DNA of 64,000 nt from Tillandsia leiboldiana (Eukaryota; Streptophyta; Magnoliopsida; Poales; Bromeliaceae): NCBI GenBank assembly GCA_029204045.2, contig CM055064.1:4838669-4902668 (forward strand), in the 5' to 3' direction. Both the position numbers and the translations under genes were made by a program. The notes beneath the pieces were generated by a model. It did not search any database, was not told where the DNA came from, and worked only from the letters and a program-made list of their open reading frames with translations. This document shows, in pieces, positions 22,219 through 36,400 of this stretch. Positions within the stretch are counted from its first letter, which is position 1. Every line of letters begins with the position of its first letter.

Positions 22219-23600
22219 CCGAATGTAAGGATGTTTTAATCACGTCCGTCCATCAAGGATGTGTCCAGATATATCCTAACCGATTGGATTGACTATATTT
22301 TTTAAAGATCGCCTTGAATAAATTACGTAGGCCACATCTAACACGAATAATAAAATAATAATATATTCTATCCACTACCGGCCAATACAGTTCAAATATT
22401 ATAAAATATCAACCAATCAATCACGAGCATATCTCTACAACTATCCATCCACATGCAAGCAGTCAAAACACCTACAACTATTCAGTAGACATAAAGGGTA
22501 ATATGCTATTCTCGACGATAAGAAACCTACCTGAATTGCAAATTTTGACGGAACACGGACGACGAGAAAAACAACATGCTCAGCGGTGACCACCACGCAC
22601 GAATGACACTACCCCAAAAAATTTGATGGCACCCTGCCTCAATTGCGCGACACCGAAAATCGCGGCCCTAAAAGTCAAGCACAAAATGGCACAAATCTCA
22701 AATCCAAAAAAAAGGACTAATGAACTAATTCTATAACAACAAAATTCCGCCTTCAAAAATTCAAACAAATAATAATGAAAGTAAGACTTATCCCAAAATC
22801 GACGTGCCATAAAAACACACACACGTGCGTCCATGCTCGACTCCTCAAATCGCTCCACACACTCAACGGCACTCCCCACGCGATTTCCTTCACGCTCACC
22901 CTCTCCCTCGCTCACTGGTTCTCTTTCTAAAAACCCACAGACACGAGCAAGAAGAAAGAAGAATAAGAAAAAGAGGTAGGCCCGTGCTTAAATAGCTGTA
23001 ATAGGAAATTCGGGGTGCCCGAAACCCACATTCGAGCATCTGAAACCTACGTTCAGGCGCCCGAAAGCACGCAATTCGGGCGACCTAAGCATCACAAGGC
23101 GGCCCGGAACATTCGAGCCGGTATAGTGGGAGCCGGTATAGTGGACATTTCGAGTGCCCAAGAGGGAGCCCGAAACGTCTGCTACCCCCTGCCGTACGCG
23201 TTACCCACGCGTCACATGTGTCACATCACACAACCGCTGCTTCCCTGCTCGCCCGCAGCCAACCTCGCGACGCCACGCGTCTATCAACCTTTGACACCGA
23301 GCCACTTCGCGTCGCATCGCTCCATACTCACTATCCGGGCGTTCATAATGCCGCATCCGGGCGCTCACAACTGCGCCCGGAATGCTGCGGCACTGCCGTG
23401 TGTCCCTCCGCTCTTGACACGCATCACGTCACGCCCCATCAACCAACCGAGCGGCTACAAAGCTGGGTTCGGGCGGCGAAATTTGCGCTCGGAGGCACCG
23501 AAACTCGACTCGCGACTCTGTTTTTCACGTCGATTTCAGACTAGAACGGTTCCTACTCAGCCCAACACTCCTGCAATGTGCTGACCGACCGACCATATTG
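22000..23600 (-). mobile_element. 5' (promoter) part of the older minus-strand LTR
   Basis: On minus, 23560-22990 is GC-rich, with repeated TTCGGGC(A/G)CCC-type phrases and CACGCGT/CACATGTG motifs, and leads to CTATTTAAG (a TATA-like box near 22992). This is the same architecture as the solo LTR promoter at 18990-19535. With the 17305-18684 piece it would form one LTR interrupted at TTGAT by the younger insertion. A (TA)n microsatellite interrupts it at 22143-22217. The outer boundary near 23600 is approximate. The 22580-22915 minus frame is not considered a gene. Confidence 0.45.
22143..22217. repeat. (TA)n microsatellite
   Basis: About 37 uninterrupted AT/TA units; likely hypervariable in length. 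Confidence 0.95.
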
Positions 23601-23883
23601 CAACCTTACCATTTGTAAAATTCCAGCATCTTACACATTAAATAAATGAGGTGTACATCATACACCCCAAAAAAAAATATATGAGTAAGTTTTTTTCAAA
23701 AAATTAATCAGGCTAATGCCTTATAGTTCCAAATTTTGAAAAATAATTTGAGTCGTGGGCTCCCTACGACGCTTTGTTAGGGAGCCCTAATCTATTGTCA
23801 TGTCGCACTTTTATATCTGCCTAAGATTTATAGTATTTTTCTCTAGAGTTTTTTTTTTTTTTTTGAATTCTAATATTAAAAAT

Positions 23884-24055
23884 GGAAAATGCTACTTGTA
23901 CACCCGTAAGGGGTGTACATCTCACACCCTCACCCATCTAAGGGTGGGGGTGTGATGAGGGGTCACTTGATGTGACCCGTAAAAAACATCGCCACCATTA
24001 AAAAGATAGAGATGTAAGATGTACACATCTTTGGGATGTACATGTCGCATTGCTC
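23884..24055 (+). mobile_element. 172-bp Mutator-type MITE, copy A
   Basis: It starts GGAAAATGCTACTTGTACACCC and ends GTACATGTCGCATTGCTC, with a 9-bp duplication ATTAAAAAT at 23875-23883 and 24056-24064. The interior is a chain of inverted blocks around GGTCACTTGATGTGACC. Three further copies have the same length and terminal design. Confidence 0.88.
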
Positions 24056-24064
24056 ATTAAAAAT

Positions 24065-24957
<893 letters not shown>

Positions 24958-25737
24958 TGTAACACTCCTGACTTCTCCGCAATCGCCGATGATGACTAGT
25001 TCCTGAGACGGTATGGCGGAGAAGGATGATGGTCACCCTTTGGGGTGAATGAGGGGGTGGAATTGAGAAGAGAGTAAGAATTGAAGAGGGATTTAAGAAG
25101 GAGATTGGAGAAGGGATTGAGAAATTGAGATAGAGAGAAAGAGAGACACAGGAAGAGAGGAAGAGAGGCTTGGAGGAAAAGTTCTGTATATTTTTCATAA
25201 TCCCCTTTTACAAGGTTTTTCTCCTATATGTATACGGACTATCTTTTAACTAAAACTTAATAATTACAGAGCATAGTAATTAAGACTAATGGCCCGCGTG
25301 AGAGTGGGCCTCGAGCTCTTCTTCACTATCTCGGGTCTCCTACTGGCCCTCTGGGCTCGGCTTGGGTCTATGGGTGAGGCCGATGTCCGGGCCTGTGTGG
25401 GCTTCCTTCCTGGCTTGCGGTTTGGCTCCTCGTGGGCCTTCACATCTGGTTGCTAGTTAGCCCGCTGGAACACCCCTTACCTGATCTACTTCGAAGTGAC
25501 TTCCAGCTGGAAGCCTCCCATTCAACTCCCATGTGCTATGTCAGCTTCTTCCTTGGAAGATCCCACCTGGCCTCCTCCGCCATCTGCGTCGCCCTCGTCC
25601 CGTCGCGATGTTTCCCCTTTGCCCAGCTCCTCTTCGGAACGCCCTCAAGACAGGCCAAGCTATCCTTATTTTCTCCTATATGTATTCTTCTCCCTATATG
25701 CTACTTTACCTCTTCCTCTTTTATTTCAGCGCTTACA
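24958..25737 (-). repeat. 3' LTR of the Ty3/gypsy element
   Basis: 780 bp, TGTAACAC...GCTTACA, equal in length to the partner LTR at 30843-31622 and apparently identical to it. Confidence 0.95.
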
Positions 25738-25752
25738 ACTCCCCTCTCCTTG
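25738..25752 (-). other. Polypurine tract of the Ty3/gypsy element
   Basis: On minus, AAGGAGAGGGGAGT directly precedes the 3' LTR, the usual site for plus-strand cDNA priming. Confidence 0.8.
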
Positions 25753-25767
25753 AGATGATCCTTGTCC

Positions 25768-26590
25768 TCAAGGATCGAAGGCGGGGAACTGCCGCTTCAG
25801 GACTCCGTACTCCTCCCAAGTGGCCTGCTCCTCCGAGAGATTACTCCATTTGACTCTCACCTCGGTCACAGCTCGGTTCCCCTTCTTAGCTAGCCGACGC
25901 TCCAAAACCCTCTCTGGCTCTGCTAGGAGTTGCCCGTCCTCGTTGGTAAGGGGGATCGTTGGCGGCACCAGGTTAGCGGAAGAGGGGCTTTTCTTCAACA
26001 GGGACACATGGAATACCGGGTGGATCTTGGTCGTCTCCGGTAGCCTCAGCCGGTAAGCCACCTGCCCAACCTTCTCCAGCACTTCAAAGGGTCCGTAATA
26101 CCTCGCTGTAAGTTTTAGGTGCTTTCTTAGTGCCACTGTGGTTTGCTTATAGGGCTGTAGTTTGAGATAGACCCATTCCCCTACTGCAAATGCCTTCTCC
26201 CTTCTACGTGTGTCTGCTTGTTGCTTCATTCTGTGTTGAGCTACCTGCAACCTTTCTCTCAATTCCCTGGTCAGCTGCTCCCTGTTGCGAAGCCACCCCT
26301 TTGCGCCGGATTGGTCGGGGTCCGGCTCCGCAGGAATTAGATAGCTGGGTGGTGGTTGGCCATACAGCGCCTCGTAAGGGGTCATTCCCAGAGAGGTGTG
26401 GAAGTTGGTATTATACCACCACTCTGCTTGCGCGAGCCACGCGTGCCACTTTCTCGGGTGCTGGAAACACATGCACCGGAGATAAGTCTCCAGGCATCTG
26501 TTTACCCTCTCCGTCTGCCCGTCGGATTGTGGGTGATATGAGGTGCTCATGTGCAATTTGGTACCCAAAAGCTTGAACAGCTCCTTCCAG
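25768..26590 (-). pseudogene. Gypsy integrase C-terminal half and chromodomain-like tail, out of frame
   Basis: The frame carries the late integrase core (TSYHPQSDGQTERVNRCLE, with the third catalytic acidic residue), the GPFEVLEKVGQVAYRLRLP module and PVFHVSLLKK. It ends in a chromodomain-like stretch (EVRVKWSNLSEEQATWEEY). It is shifted relative to the preceding integrase part by an apparent single-base loss near 26605, so it cannot be translated continuously with it. The stop lies just before the polypurine tract. Confidence 0.85.
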
Positions 26591-27116
26591 AAGGCACTAG
26601 TAAAATCTTATCCCTGTCGGACACGATCCTCTTGGGACACCCGTGGAGTCTGTAAATGGTGTTCATGAACACTTCGGCTACCTCCTCTGCTGTGAAGGGG
26701 TGCGCCAGGGGAACGAAATGGCTGTACTTGGTTAACCGATCTACCACCACAAAAATCGTGTCTTTCCCTCCTGATTTTGGCAAGGCTTCGATAAAGTCCA
26801 TGCTAATATCTTCCCAGACCTGCGTGGGAATAGGTAGCGGCTGTAACAATCCGGGGTACGCAAGGTTCTCCACCTTGTTCTGGGCACACACAGTACACTC
26901 CTTGACCCAATCTTGCACCTCTTTCTTCAGTCCCTTCCAAAAAAAATGTTGCTTAAGTCGCCTGTATGTGTGTTGTGCCCCCGAATGCCCTCCCATGGCT
27001 GAGTCGTGCATTTGTTGCAATAACCTTCTTCTTAAGTCACCCCCAGCCCCAATGTACATCTTACCCTTGTGCCTAAGGATCGCATTGTTGTAAGTGTAAT
27101 GCTCATGGGACGTGGG
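26547..27116 (-). pseudogene. Gypsy integrase N-terminal part, separated from gag-pol by a stop
   Basis: In the same frame as the upstream gag-pol but beyond a TAG at 27117-27119. It contains the HHCC zinc-binding region (HSGAQHTYRRLKQHFFW...CTVCAQNK) and the first two catalytic aspartates (in MDFIEALPKSGGKDTIFVVVD and IVSDRDK). After RDKI the frame shifts and meaning is lost, continuing in the 25768-26590 frame. Confidence 0.85.
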
Positions 27117-30100
27117 CTACAGGGCCAGGGCTGTGATGAGGCTCTCACAGTAGGTGTCCCCTCTATAACTCTTGGCCACTTCCTCTACCCAGACTGGTAG
27201 AACACTGGATATAGCTAAGGCAGACCCCTCGCTCTCCTCCTTCTCTTCCCTTCTGGATAGTGAGTCTGCGGCCTTGTTCTCCCTTCCCTTCTTATATGCT
27301 ATCTTGTAGTCCAACCCCAGAAGCTTCATCATCCCTTTTTGTTGCATCGGGGTAGTGATTCTCTGCTCGAGCAGGTGCTTGAGGCTCTCGTGATCCGTCC
27401 GGATGGTGAAGGTCCTTAAGCTGAGGTAATGTTTCCATTTCTGCACCGCCATCAATATCGCCAAAAACTCCTTTTCGTACGTCGATAAGCCCTTATGCTT
27501 CGCCCCTATGGCTTTGCTTAGGTAAGCAATAGGCTTGCCCCCCTGGTTGAGCACTGCCCCAACTCCAGTCCCGCAAGCATCCACCTCAAGTATAAAGGGT
27601 TGATCAAAATCGGGCAGGGCTAATACCGGGGCTGTGGTCATGGCCTGTTTGAGATCTTCGAAAGCTACCTGTGCCCCTTCATTCCAAACAAAATTGTCCT
27701 TCTTGAGTAGCTCTGTTAAGGGTTTGCTCTTAACCCCGTAACCTTTAATAAATTTGCGGTAATACCCCATCAACCCTAAGAACCCTCGCAATCCTTTAAG
27801 GTTTCGGGGGGTAGGCCAATTGACCATTGCCTCGATTTTGCTAGGGTCTGTTGCCACCCCTTGCGGCGTGATGAGATGCCCTAAGTACTCCACATGCTCC
27901 TGGCCAAAGAAGCATTTTTTCCTTTTCGCGTAAAGCTGGTTCTCCCTTAGTAGCTCCAGTACCACCCTTAGGTGTGCAGCATGTTCCTCCACCCCTCGGC
28001 TATATATTAGAATGTCGTCGAAAAATACTAGCACAAATTCTCTCAAGTAAGGGGCAAATATATCATTCATAAGTGCCTGAAAGGTAGCCGGGGCATTGGT
28101 AAGCCCAAACGGCATCACCAAAAACTCGTAGTGACCCGAATGGGTCCTAAAGGCAGATTTATAGATATCACCCGGATACATCCTAATCTGGTGATAACCT
28201 GAACGCAGGTCGATTTTAGAAAAGTACCTCGAGCCGTGGAGTTCGTCCAGGAGGTCATCGATGATGGGAATGGGGTACCTATCGCTGATGGTTTCCTTGT
28301 TCAGCTGTCGGTAATCGACGCACAACCTCCAGGTTCGATCCTTCTTTCTTACTAGCAACACCGGTGAGGCGTACGGGCTGGTACTTTTCCGGATGAGGTG
28401 GGTTTGTAGCATCTCCGCGACTTGTTTCTCAATCTCCCCTTTTTGCTCATGCGTGTACCTATAAGGTCTCACGTTGACTGGCTTAGCCCCGGGCTGCAAG
28501 GGTATCTTGTGATCATAGGATTGCGGCGGGGGCAGTCCACGGGGTTCTTGAAATATCTCAGCATACTGTTCCAACACCTGGGTTACTTCCTTGGGAATTT
28601 CCTTTTCCTCCTCTTCTCCTTGATCTGATAAGCACGCTACGGCACAACAGTGACCTCGCAAGCTTGCCTTGTACCATTGCTGCGCGCTGATGACCGTCAA
28701 TTTTCCCCCTTCTGTGATCCCCTTAAGTGTTGTCAGCTTACCCTCCTTACTAAAAGACACCGAGTGGTGGTCGTAGTCAAAGGTGACCCTCCCGTATTGG
28801 CGAAGCCAGTCGATGCCCAGTATAATACTAGATCCGTCGAGTCTGATTGCTCTCAACTCGGCTTGATAGGGTTCTCCCTGCATAGTCCACTGAAACCCCG
28901 TACACTTCAGTTTACTTAGGACTTTATGCCCGTTCGCCACAGTGACCACCAGGGGTGAAGCCGAGGTTAATACAGTCTTCATCTCTCTCGCCGCTTGGAA
29001 GTCTATGAAGCTATGCGTGCTTCCGGTATCAACCAATATCACTAAAGTTTTGCCGTTGGCTTCACCCTGAACCTTGATGGTTTCCTGTTGTTTCTCTCCA
29101 CTCAGGGCGTGAACAGACATACCAGTCTCTTCGGTTTCTTCTTCCAGTGGGCAGTACTCTTCTCCTTCTTCTTCTACTTCAGTCTGCTGCAACAGACTCT
29201 CGTCGAACACTTCTTCCACCCCCGGAAGGCCTTCAGCTTGATTGAGGGTTCTTCCAGGGCAGCGATGCCCCGGTTGATATTTGTCCCCGCACTTGTAGCA
29301 AAGCCCCGCTGCTCGTCGCTGCTCAAAGAGTTGCTTACTAATAAGTGCTTGTTCCCCTTGAGGACTAGCTTTGTTCCCTTCGTAAGCCTTGTATTGAGGC
29401 CTCGGAAAGTTGGACTTAGCGGGGTTGTTACCTAAAGCTTGTGCCCCTGGAGCCTTGCTGAGCCCTCTTTGCTTTCTCCACAGCAATGATATCGCTTGCT
29501 CATGCAACCTAGCCTGCTCGTAGACTTCTTCTAGCGTGGCTGGTTTGGTGAGATCCAGGTAGGGGACTAGCTCCTCTTTCAATCCGCTAATGAAGCTTTG
29601 GATGAAGTGCTCCTCACTCAATGCGGGGTTGATATACAGCATTCTAACTCTTAAATCTTCGAATTTTTCCTGATACCTCTCTACAGTTCCGGTTTGGGTT
29701 AGTTTGTTGAATTCTCTTATCAGGGTCTTCACTCCTAAGCCCTCGAACCTCTTATATGTGGCCTCGGTTAACTCTTCCCAAGTGATATCGGGCTTGTCTA
29801 TCAAGTGCCCTTCCTTCCATCGATGCGCCTTTCCGGTGAAATGCATGGTCGCCACTTCGACCCAATGCGTGTCAGGTATTTGGTAAATCTTGAAATACTG
29901 TTCCGCTTTACTGCCCCACTCTCTCGGCTCCTCCCCGCTGAAAACTGGGAATTTAAGCTTCGGGTATGGTAAGTGATAGTTGGCCCTCTGGTGATTCTCC
30001 TCCCATCTCTCCTGATTTCTATATGGATTTTGCAGGATACCCTTCCCCTTATCTGCTTCTGTGCTGCGAGAAGTGCTACCATTGTTCGGGTTATAAGGCT

Positions 30101-30425
30101 GTTGTAGCCCCTCTCGGATCACCAACGGGGGACTGCTGTTGGGAGCATGACTAATGGGGGCCGAGCCTTGCTGCTGGCCCTGAGATTGGACCATGTTCAG
30201 TAATTGCTCGTGCTTGCGATTGTTGTCCTGGAGCATGACCTCGAACTTCTTGGTTGCCTCGGTTTGGAAAGCCTCCAGCTTGAGCTGTCCCTCTCTTTGC
30301 GCTCCTTCCATCTGCAATGCTAAGGCCCCGATCTTTTGGTTGCATTCTAGGCTATATTGCTGCAGCTGCTCCTCAATGGCCCGCAAAACCTCACTGAGGT
30401 CTCTAGCGCAAGCACCTTCTGCCAT
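27117..30425 (-). CDS. Ty3/gypsy Gag-Pol polyprotein, truncated after RNase H (1102 aa)
   Basis: Domains in order: coiled N-terminus (about 1-80); gag capsid region (about 150-310, AEQYFKIYQIPDTHWVEVA); zinc knuckle CYKCGDKYQPGHRC (376-389); aspartic protease with VDTGSTHSFID (active D466); reverse transcriptase (about 650-850) with LCVDYRQLNK and FFDDIL (D803, D804); RNase H (about 940-1060) with FILEVDACGTGVGAVL and TDHESLKHLL. The start ATG at 30425 follows a leader with 52-bp tandem repeats. The frame ends at a TAG before integrase, although the same frame continues as integrase beyond it. Catalytic residues of protease, RT and RNase H look intact, so the copy may be recently inactivated or mobilised in trans. 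Confidence 0.93.
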   Translation of the reverse strand: MAEGACARDLSEVLRAIEEQLQQYSLECNQKIGALALQMEGAQREGQLKLEAFQTEATKKFEVMLQDNNRKHEQLLNMVQSQGQQQGSAPISHAPNSSPPLVIREGLQQPYNPNNGSTSRSTEADKGKGILQNPYRNQERWEENHQRANYHLPYPKLKFPVFSGEEPREWGSKAEQYFKIYQIPDTHWVEVATMHFTGKAHRWKEGHLIDKPDITWEELTEATYKRFEGLGVKTLIREFNKLTQTGTVERYQEKFEDLRVRMLYINPALSEEHFIQSFISGLKEELVPYLDLTKPATLEEVYEQARLHEQAISLLWRKQRGLSKAPGAQALGNNPAKSNFPRPQYKAYEGNKASPQGEQALISKQLFEQRRAAGLCYKCGDKYQPGHRCPGRTLNQAEGLPGVEEVFDESLLQQTEVEEEGEEYCPLEEETEETGMSVHALSGEKQQETIKVQGEANGKTLVILVDTGSTHSFIDFQAAREMKTVLTSASPLVVTVANGHKVLSKLKCTGFQWTMQGEPYQAELRAIRLDGSSIILGIDWLRQYGRVTFDYDHHSVSFSKEGKLTTLKGITEGGKLTVISAQQWYKASLRGHCCAVACLSDQGEEEEKEIPKEVTQVLEQYAEIFQEPRGLPPPQSYDHKIPLQPGAKPVNVRPYRYTHEQKGEIEKQVAEMLQTHLIRKSTSPYASPVLLVRKKDRTWRLCVDYRQLNKETISDRYPIPIIDDLLDELHGSRYFSKIDLRSGYHQIRMYPGDIYKSAFRTHSGHYEFLVMPFGLTNAPATFQALMNDIFAPYLREFVLVFFDDILIYSRGVEEHAAHLRVVLELLRENQLYAKRKKCFFGQEHVEYLGHLITPQGVATDPSKIEAMVNWPTPRNLKGLRGFLGLMGYYRKFIKGYGVKSKPLTELLKKDNFVWNEGAQVAFEDLKQAMTTAPVLALPDFDQPFILEVDACGTGVGAVLNQGGKPIAYLSKAIGAKHKGLSTYEKEFLAILMAVQKWKHYLSLRTFTIRTDHESLKHLLEQRITTPMQQKGMMKLLGLDYKIAYKKGRENKAADSLSRREEKEESEGSALAISSVLPVWVEEVAKSYRGDTYCESLITALAL

Positions 30426-30626
30426 ATCCTCCCTTGGCTCGAGTTCGCTCAGGTACTTAAACCGGTTAGCCTTCTTCTTCCCTATCTTGCTCCTGGTTGT
30501 TGCTGGTGGGTAATTGTGTTGCTTGCACCCCTATTCCAGTTGGTTTGGTTGCCTTAGAATTTTCTGGTTGCCTGCGGCTCGACGCTGATGGTCTCTTGTG
30601 GCTTGTGAGTGATCTGTGATGTTGCT

Positions 30627-30793
30627 TTCAATTGCTGCCTTCGGTTAATTGTATTGTTGCCTTCGGTGTGATGTTGCCTTCAATTGCTGCCTTCGGTTAA
30701 TTGTATTGTTGCCTTCGGTGTGATGTTGCCGTCAATTGCTGCCTTCGGTTAATTGTATTGTTGCCTTCGGTGTGCTGTTGCCTTCAATTGCTG
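30627..30793 (-). repeat. 52-bp tandem repeat, 3.2 copies, in the gypsy leader
   Basis: Units at 30627-30678, 30679-30730 and 30731-30782 plus an 11-base partial unit; each reads (T/G)TCAATTGCTGCCTTCGGTTA... and differs by one or two bases. It lies between the primer site and the gag start and has no coding sense. Confidence 0.92.
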
Positions 30794-30828
30794 GTAGATG
30801 ATGGCGCGCCGGTCCCTGGGACCGTGCC

Positions 30829-30840
30829 GCTCTGATACCA
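30829..30840 (-). other. Primer-binding site of the Ty3/gypsy element (initiator tRNA-Met)
   Basis: TGGTATCAGAGC on minus, two bases inside the 5' LTR, complementary to the 3' end of plant initiator methionine tRNA. Confidence 0.85.
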
Positions 30841-30842
30841 GT

Positions 30843-31622
30843 TGTAACACTCCTGACTTCTCCGCAATCGCCGATGATGACTAGTTCCTGAGACGGTATG
30901 GCGGAGAAGGATGATGGTCACCCTTTGGGGTGAATGAGGGGGTGGAATTGAGAAGAGAGTAAGAATTGAAGAGGGATTTAAGAAGGAGATTGGAGAAGGG
31001 ATTGAGAAATTGAGATAGAGAGAAAGAGAGACACAGGAAGAGAGGAAGAGAGGCTTGGAGGAAAAGTTCTGTATATTTTTCATAATCCCCTTTTACAAGG
31101 TTTTTCTCCTATATGTATACGGACTATCTTTTAACTAAAACTTAATAATTACAGAGCATAGTAATTAAGACTAATGGCCCGCGTGAGAGTGGGCCTCGAG
31201 CTCTTCTTCACTATCTCGGGTCTCCTACTGGCCCTCTGGGCTCGGCTTGGGTCTATGGGTGAGGCCGATGTCCGGGCCTGTGTGGGCTTCCTTCCTGGCT
31301 TGCGGTTTGGCTCCTCGTGGGCCTTCACATCTGGTTGCTAGTTAGCCCGCTGGAACACCCCTTACCTGATCTACTTCGAAGTGACTTCCAGCTGGAAGCC
31401 TCCCATTCAACTCCCATGTGCTATGTCAGCTTCTTCCTTGGAAGATCCCACCTGGCCTCCTCCGCCATCTGCGTCGCCCTCGTCCCGTCGCGATGTTTCC
31501 CCTTTGCCCAGCTCCTCTTCGGAACGCCCTCAAGACAGGCCAAGCTATCCTTATTTTCTCCTATATGTATTCTTCTCCCTATATGCTACTTTACCTCTTC
31601 CTCTTTTATTTCAGCGCTTACA
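30843..31622 (-). repeat. 5' LTR of the Ty3/gypsy element
   Basis: 780 bp; it should carry the element promoter on the minus strand. Followed by the CTCTT duplication. Confidence 0.95.
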
Positions 31623-31627
31623 CTCTT

Positions 31628-32109
31628 TTCTATTGGAACCGGTGTTCGAATCCGAATCCGAATCCGAATTTTATAGCTTAGATTGAGAATCCAAAGTGTC
31701 GTGCAGAGGATTAGTGGGTACCATATGCCAACCATGAGAAAAGCTAAAGATGCTAATAACCACTTTAGCTTTTGAAACAACTTTTTTTTCTTTTTTTTCT
31801 TTTTCAAAATATAAAAAATATTTATTTATCTTACAAATTAATTTTCTTTTGATCGTTGGCAAAAAAAATTAAAATAAAGTTAGAAACATCTTAGCTGTTG
31901 AGTGAAAAGTTTTAAAAGATATATAGATTACTATTTCTACTCATATAGTATTTGGTATACTGATAACATATAAATAATATTTATTAACAACCTTTTTTAT
32001 ATTTAAATTATTACTATTTTACCAATTTTTACTGAACCCTAAACATCTAATAGTTAAAATTATGATAGTAAATACTATTTTTATACTATCAATAATAACC
32101 TATAGCTAC

Positions 32110-32111
<2 letters not shown>
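31628..32111. other. AT-rich spacer without a gene
   Basis: Contains a short GAATCC tandem (about 31646-31668) and poly-T/poly-A tracts. No coding signal is seen. Confidence 0.6.
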
Positions 32112-34756
<2,645 letters not shown>

Positions 34757-35690
34757 TGTTGAGGTCAAAAATATCGTCACCTAGGAGTGCGAGAGTGCGA
34801 CATGTGGCAATCATCATCGGCTAAAGGCATCTGCCAACAAAAAATGCGGCCAACAAAATGGTTATCGGCTCATCCAGGACCGATCCCGACCGAAGGTAAA
34901 TATTAAACCGCCTTAGTCGAATGACAAAAGAGGCGAGGACAGAGTCAACAAGTCGAATGACGAAAGAGGCGATGACAGGGTCAACTCTCGGCTGCTCAAG
35001 CCGCAAAAGGAAAGACCCTTGAAGGAAAGAGTACAAGATCCGGACGCGAATCTCGTAACTGACTCCGAAATGGCAAGCGACGCCTAGCATTTTTCTGTGC
35101 TGAAGATCACGCTTCGGCGTGCTGTTTAGGGGATGAATATGGACGGAAAACAGCTACTATCCTATTAAGGAGAATCGGCTCAAAAAAAAGTAATTGAGAG
35201 ATATACGATGATTCTCCTTAGATCACGCCGATTGCACATGTTCGAATAGATATAAATAGCCGAACCATCGAAAAAAAAAGAGGTCCTGCAACCTCGTAAG
35301 CCAGTGACCACCCCTGCTTTTCAATATCTACATTTACAGCTTTCCTAACTAGCCTTTCATACCCGCATTTACTGCTTTCCTTACTACTTTCCTAGAAGAA
35401 TTCTTAATTGTAATCGTTCCCTGTAATCCCTTTCGAGCAATATAATTTCAAAATCGGCTATTTCGGCCGTGTCAAATCCCTATCTCCAAATTCCAGTTCG
35501 ACTCCTCTAGGCCAAACTCTCTCAAGAATTTGATTGAGAAGAATCCAACCGAGCGGATCCCTCATCGGCCTAATCACTTGATACCTTGGCACGCAGCACA
35601 TCACATCTCGAGGGTCAACTCCGACGGTCTGCGTCACATTTCGACCCAAACATCTTTTTAATATCCAATAACAAGTTCCAACAAATATTG
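34757..35690 (+). mobile_element. Probable LTR relic or solo LTR (boundaries uncertain)
   Basis: Starts TGTTGAGGTCAAAAATATCG, is GC-richer than its flanks, holds TATAAATAG at about 35251-35259 and a T/C-rich leader ending ...GTTCCCTGTAATCCC...AGCAATATAA. It is followed by text like ...AATCGGCTATTTCGGCCGTGTC. This is the layout of an LTR with U3, TATA and R/U5. No clear TSD or partner LTR was found, so family and right end stay open. Its small frames are not genes. Confidence 0.4.
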
Positions 35691-36028
35691 TATAATACAT
35701 TTAATTCATCTATCTCCAATGTAAATACTAAATACTCTCCTACAATATCTGTAGCATAAGTTCAAAAAGATAAAAAGTGCATAATCATATTTATGTAGAT
35801 CATATGAAAGCAGAATCTCTTCCATTGCCCAATCTAGTACTTCAGTACATAAGAAAAATAATAGAGAAATATATTAACATCGAACAACTAAACATGCTTA
35901 TTTCTCTCGACTTACAACAAATATATAATAATCGCCACGATTTCGCTATAAATGAAGCAACATTACCTCTCTAGTTAACAAACAAGCAAACCAAATCTCC
36001 TTACCAAACGAAAATTTAAGAGCAGGGA

Positions 36029-36368
36029 TCAAGCAAAGGAGCATAAGTCCCGCGAGATCCTAATCGGCTTTGTGTTTTTGGAGTCGACCGTGAACGAGCA
36101 AGTGACGTGCTTCCGATGCGTCACTCTCACGAGCTTCCCGACGACATAACCGCGAGCGGTGATATCGAAATCTAGAGTCAGCGGGACGGTGCCACCAGTG
36201 CTTGACAGAGCCAGCCCCGCCCCAGCGCCGTAAAGAGGAACCTTCTCGCCGTGTATGACTACCGAGACGGTCCGGTGGCTCTTTCTGGGTTGGTAGTACT
36301 TCTTCAGCTGCAACAAGAAAAAGGGCGAACAAGAATCGTATTAGTAAATTACCGTAAATTTGACATCG

Positions 36369-36400
<32 letters not shown>

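Larger units (their letters stand above)
24958..31622 (-). mobile_element. Ty3/gypsy LTR retrotransposon, full length (6665 bp), chromodomain-type
   Basis: LTRs of 780 bp at 24958-25737 and 30843-31622 begin TGTAACAC and end GCTTACA, flanked by CTCTT duplications (24953-24957, 31623-31627). No difference between the LTRs was noticed when read side by side, implying a recent insertion. Orientation is minus: a primer site complementary to initiator tRNA-Met (TGGTATCAGAGC on minus, 30829-30840) follows the 5' LTR after two bases, and a purine tract (AAGGAGAGGGGAGT on minus) abuts the 3' LTR at 25738. Gag-protease-RT-RNase H-integrase order fits Ty3/gypsy. Pol is broken by one stop and one frameshift. 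Confidence 0.95.

Noticed and set aside
22580..23584. Open frames of 108-189 aa at 22580-23584
   Set aside because: Low-complexity, GC-biased frames within the older LTR half; no domain or homologue recognised.
25432..25853. Frames of about 85-119 aa repeated at 25432-25853 and 31317-31686
   Set aside because: Both are in the gypsy LTRs, antisense to the element; their repetition is due to LTR identity.
30627..30793. CRISPR-like regular repeats
   Set aside because: The 52-bp units are directly tandem with no unique spacers and lie in a retrotransposon leader in a plant genome.
35458..35700. 80-aa minus frame
   Set aside because: Lies in an LTR-like relic, with no conserved protein features.
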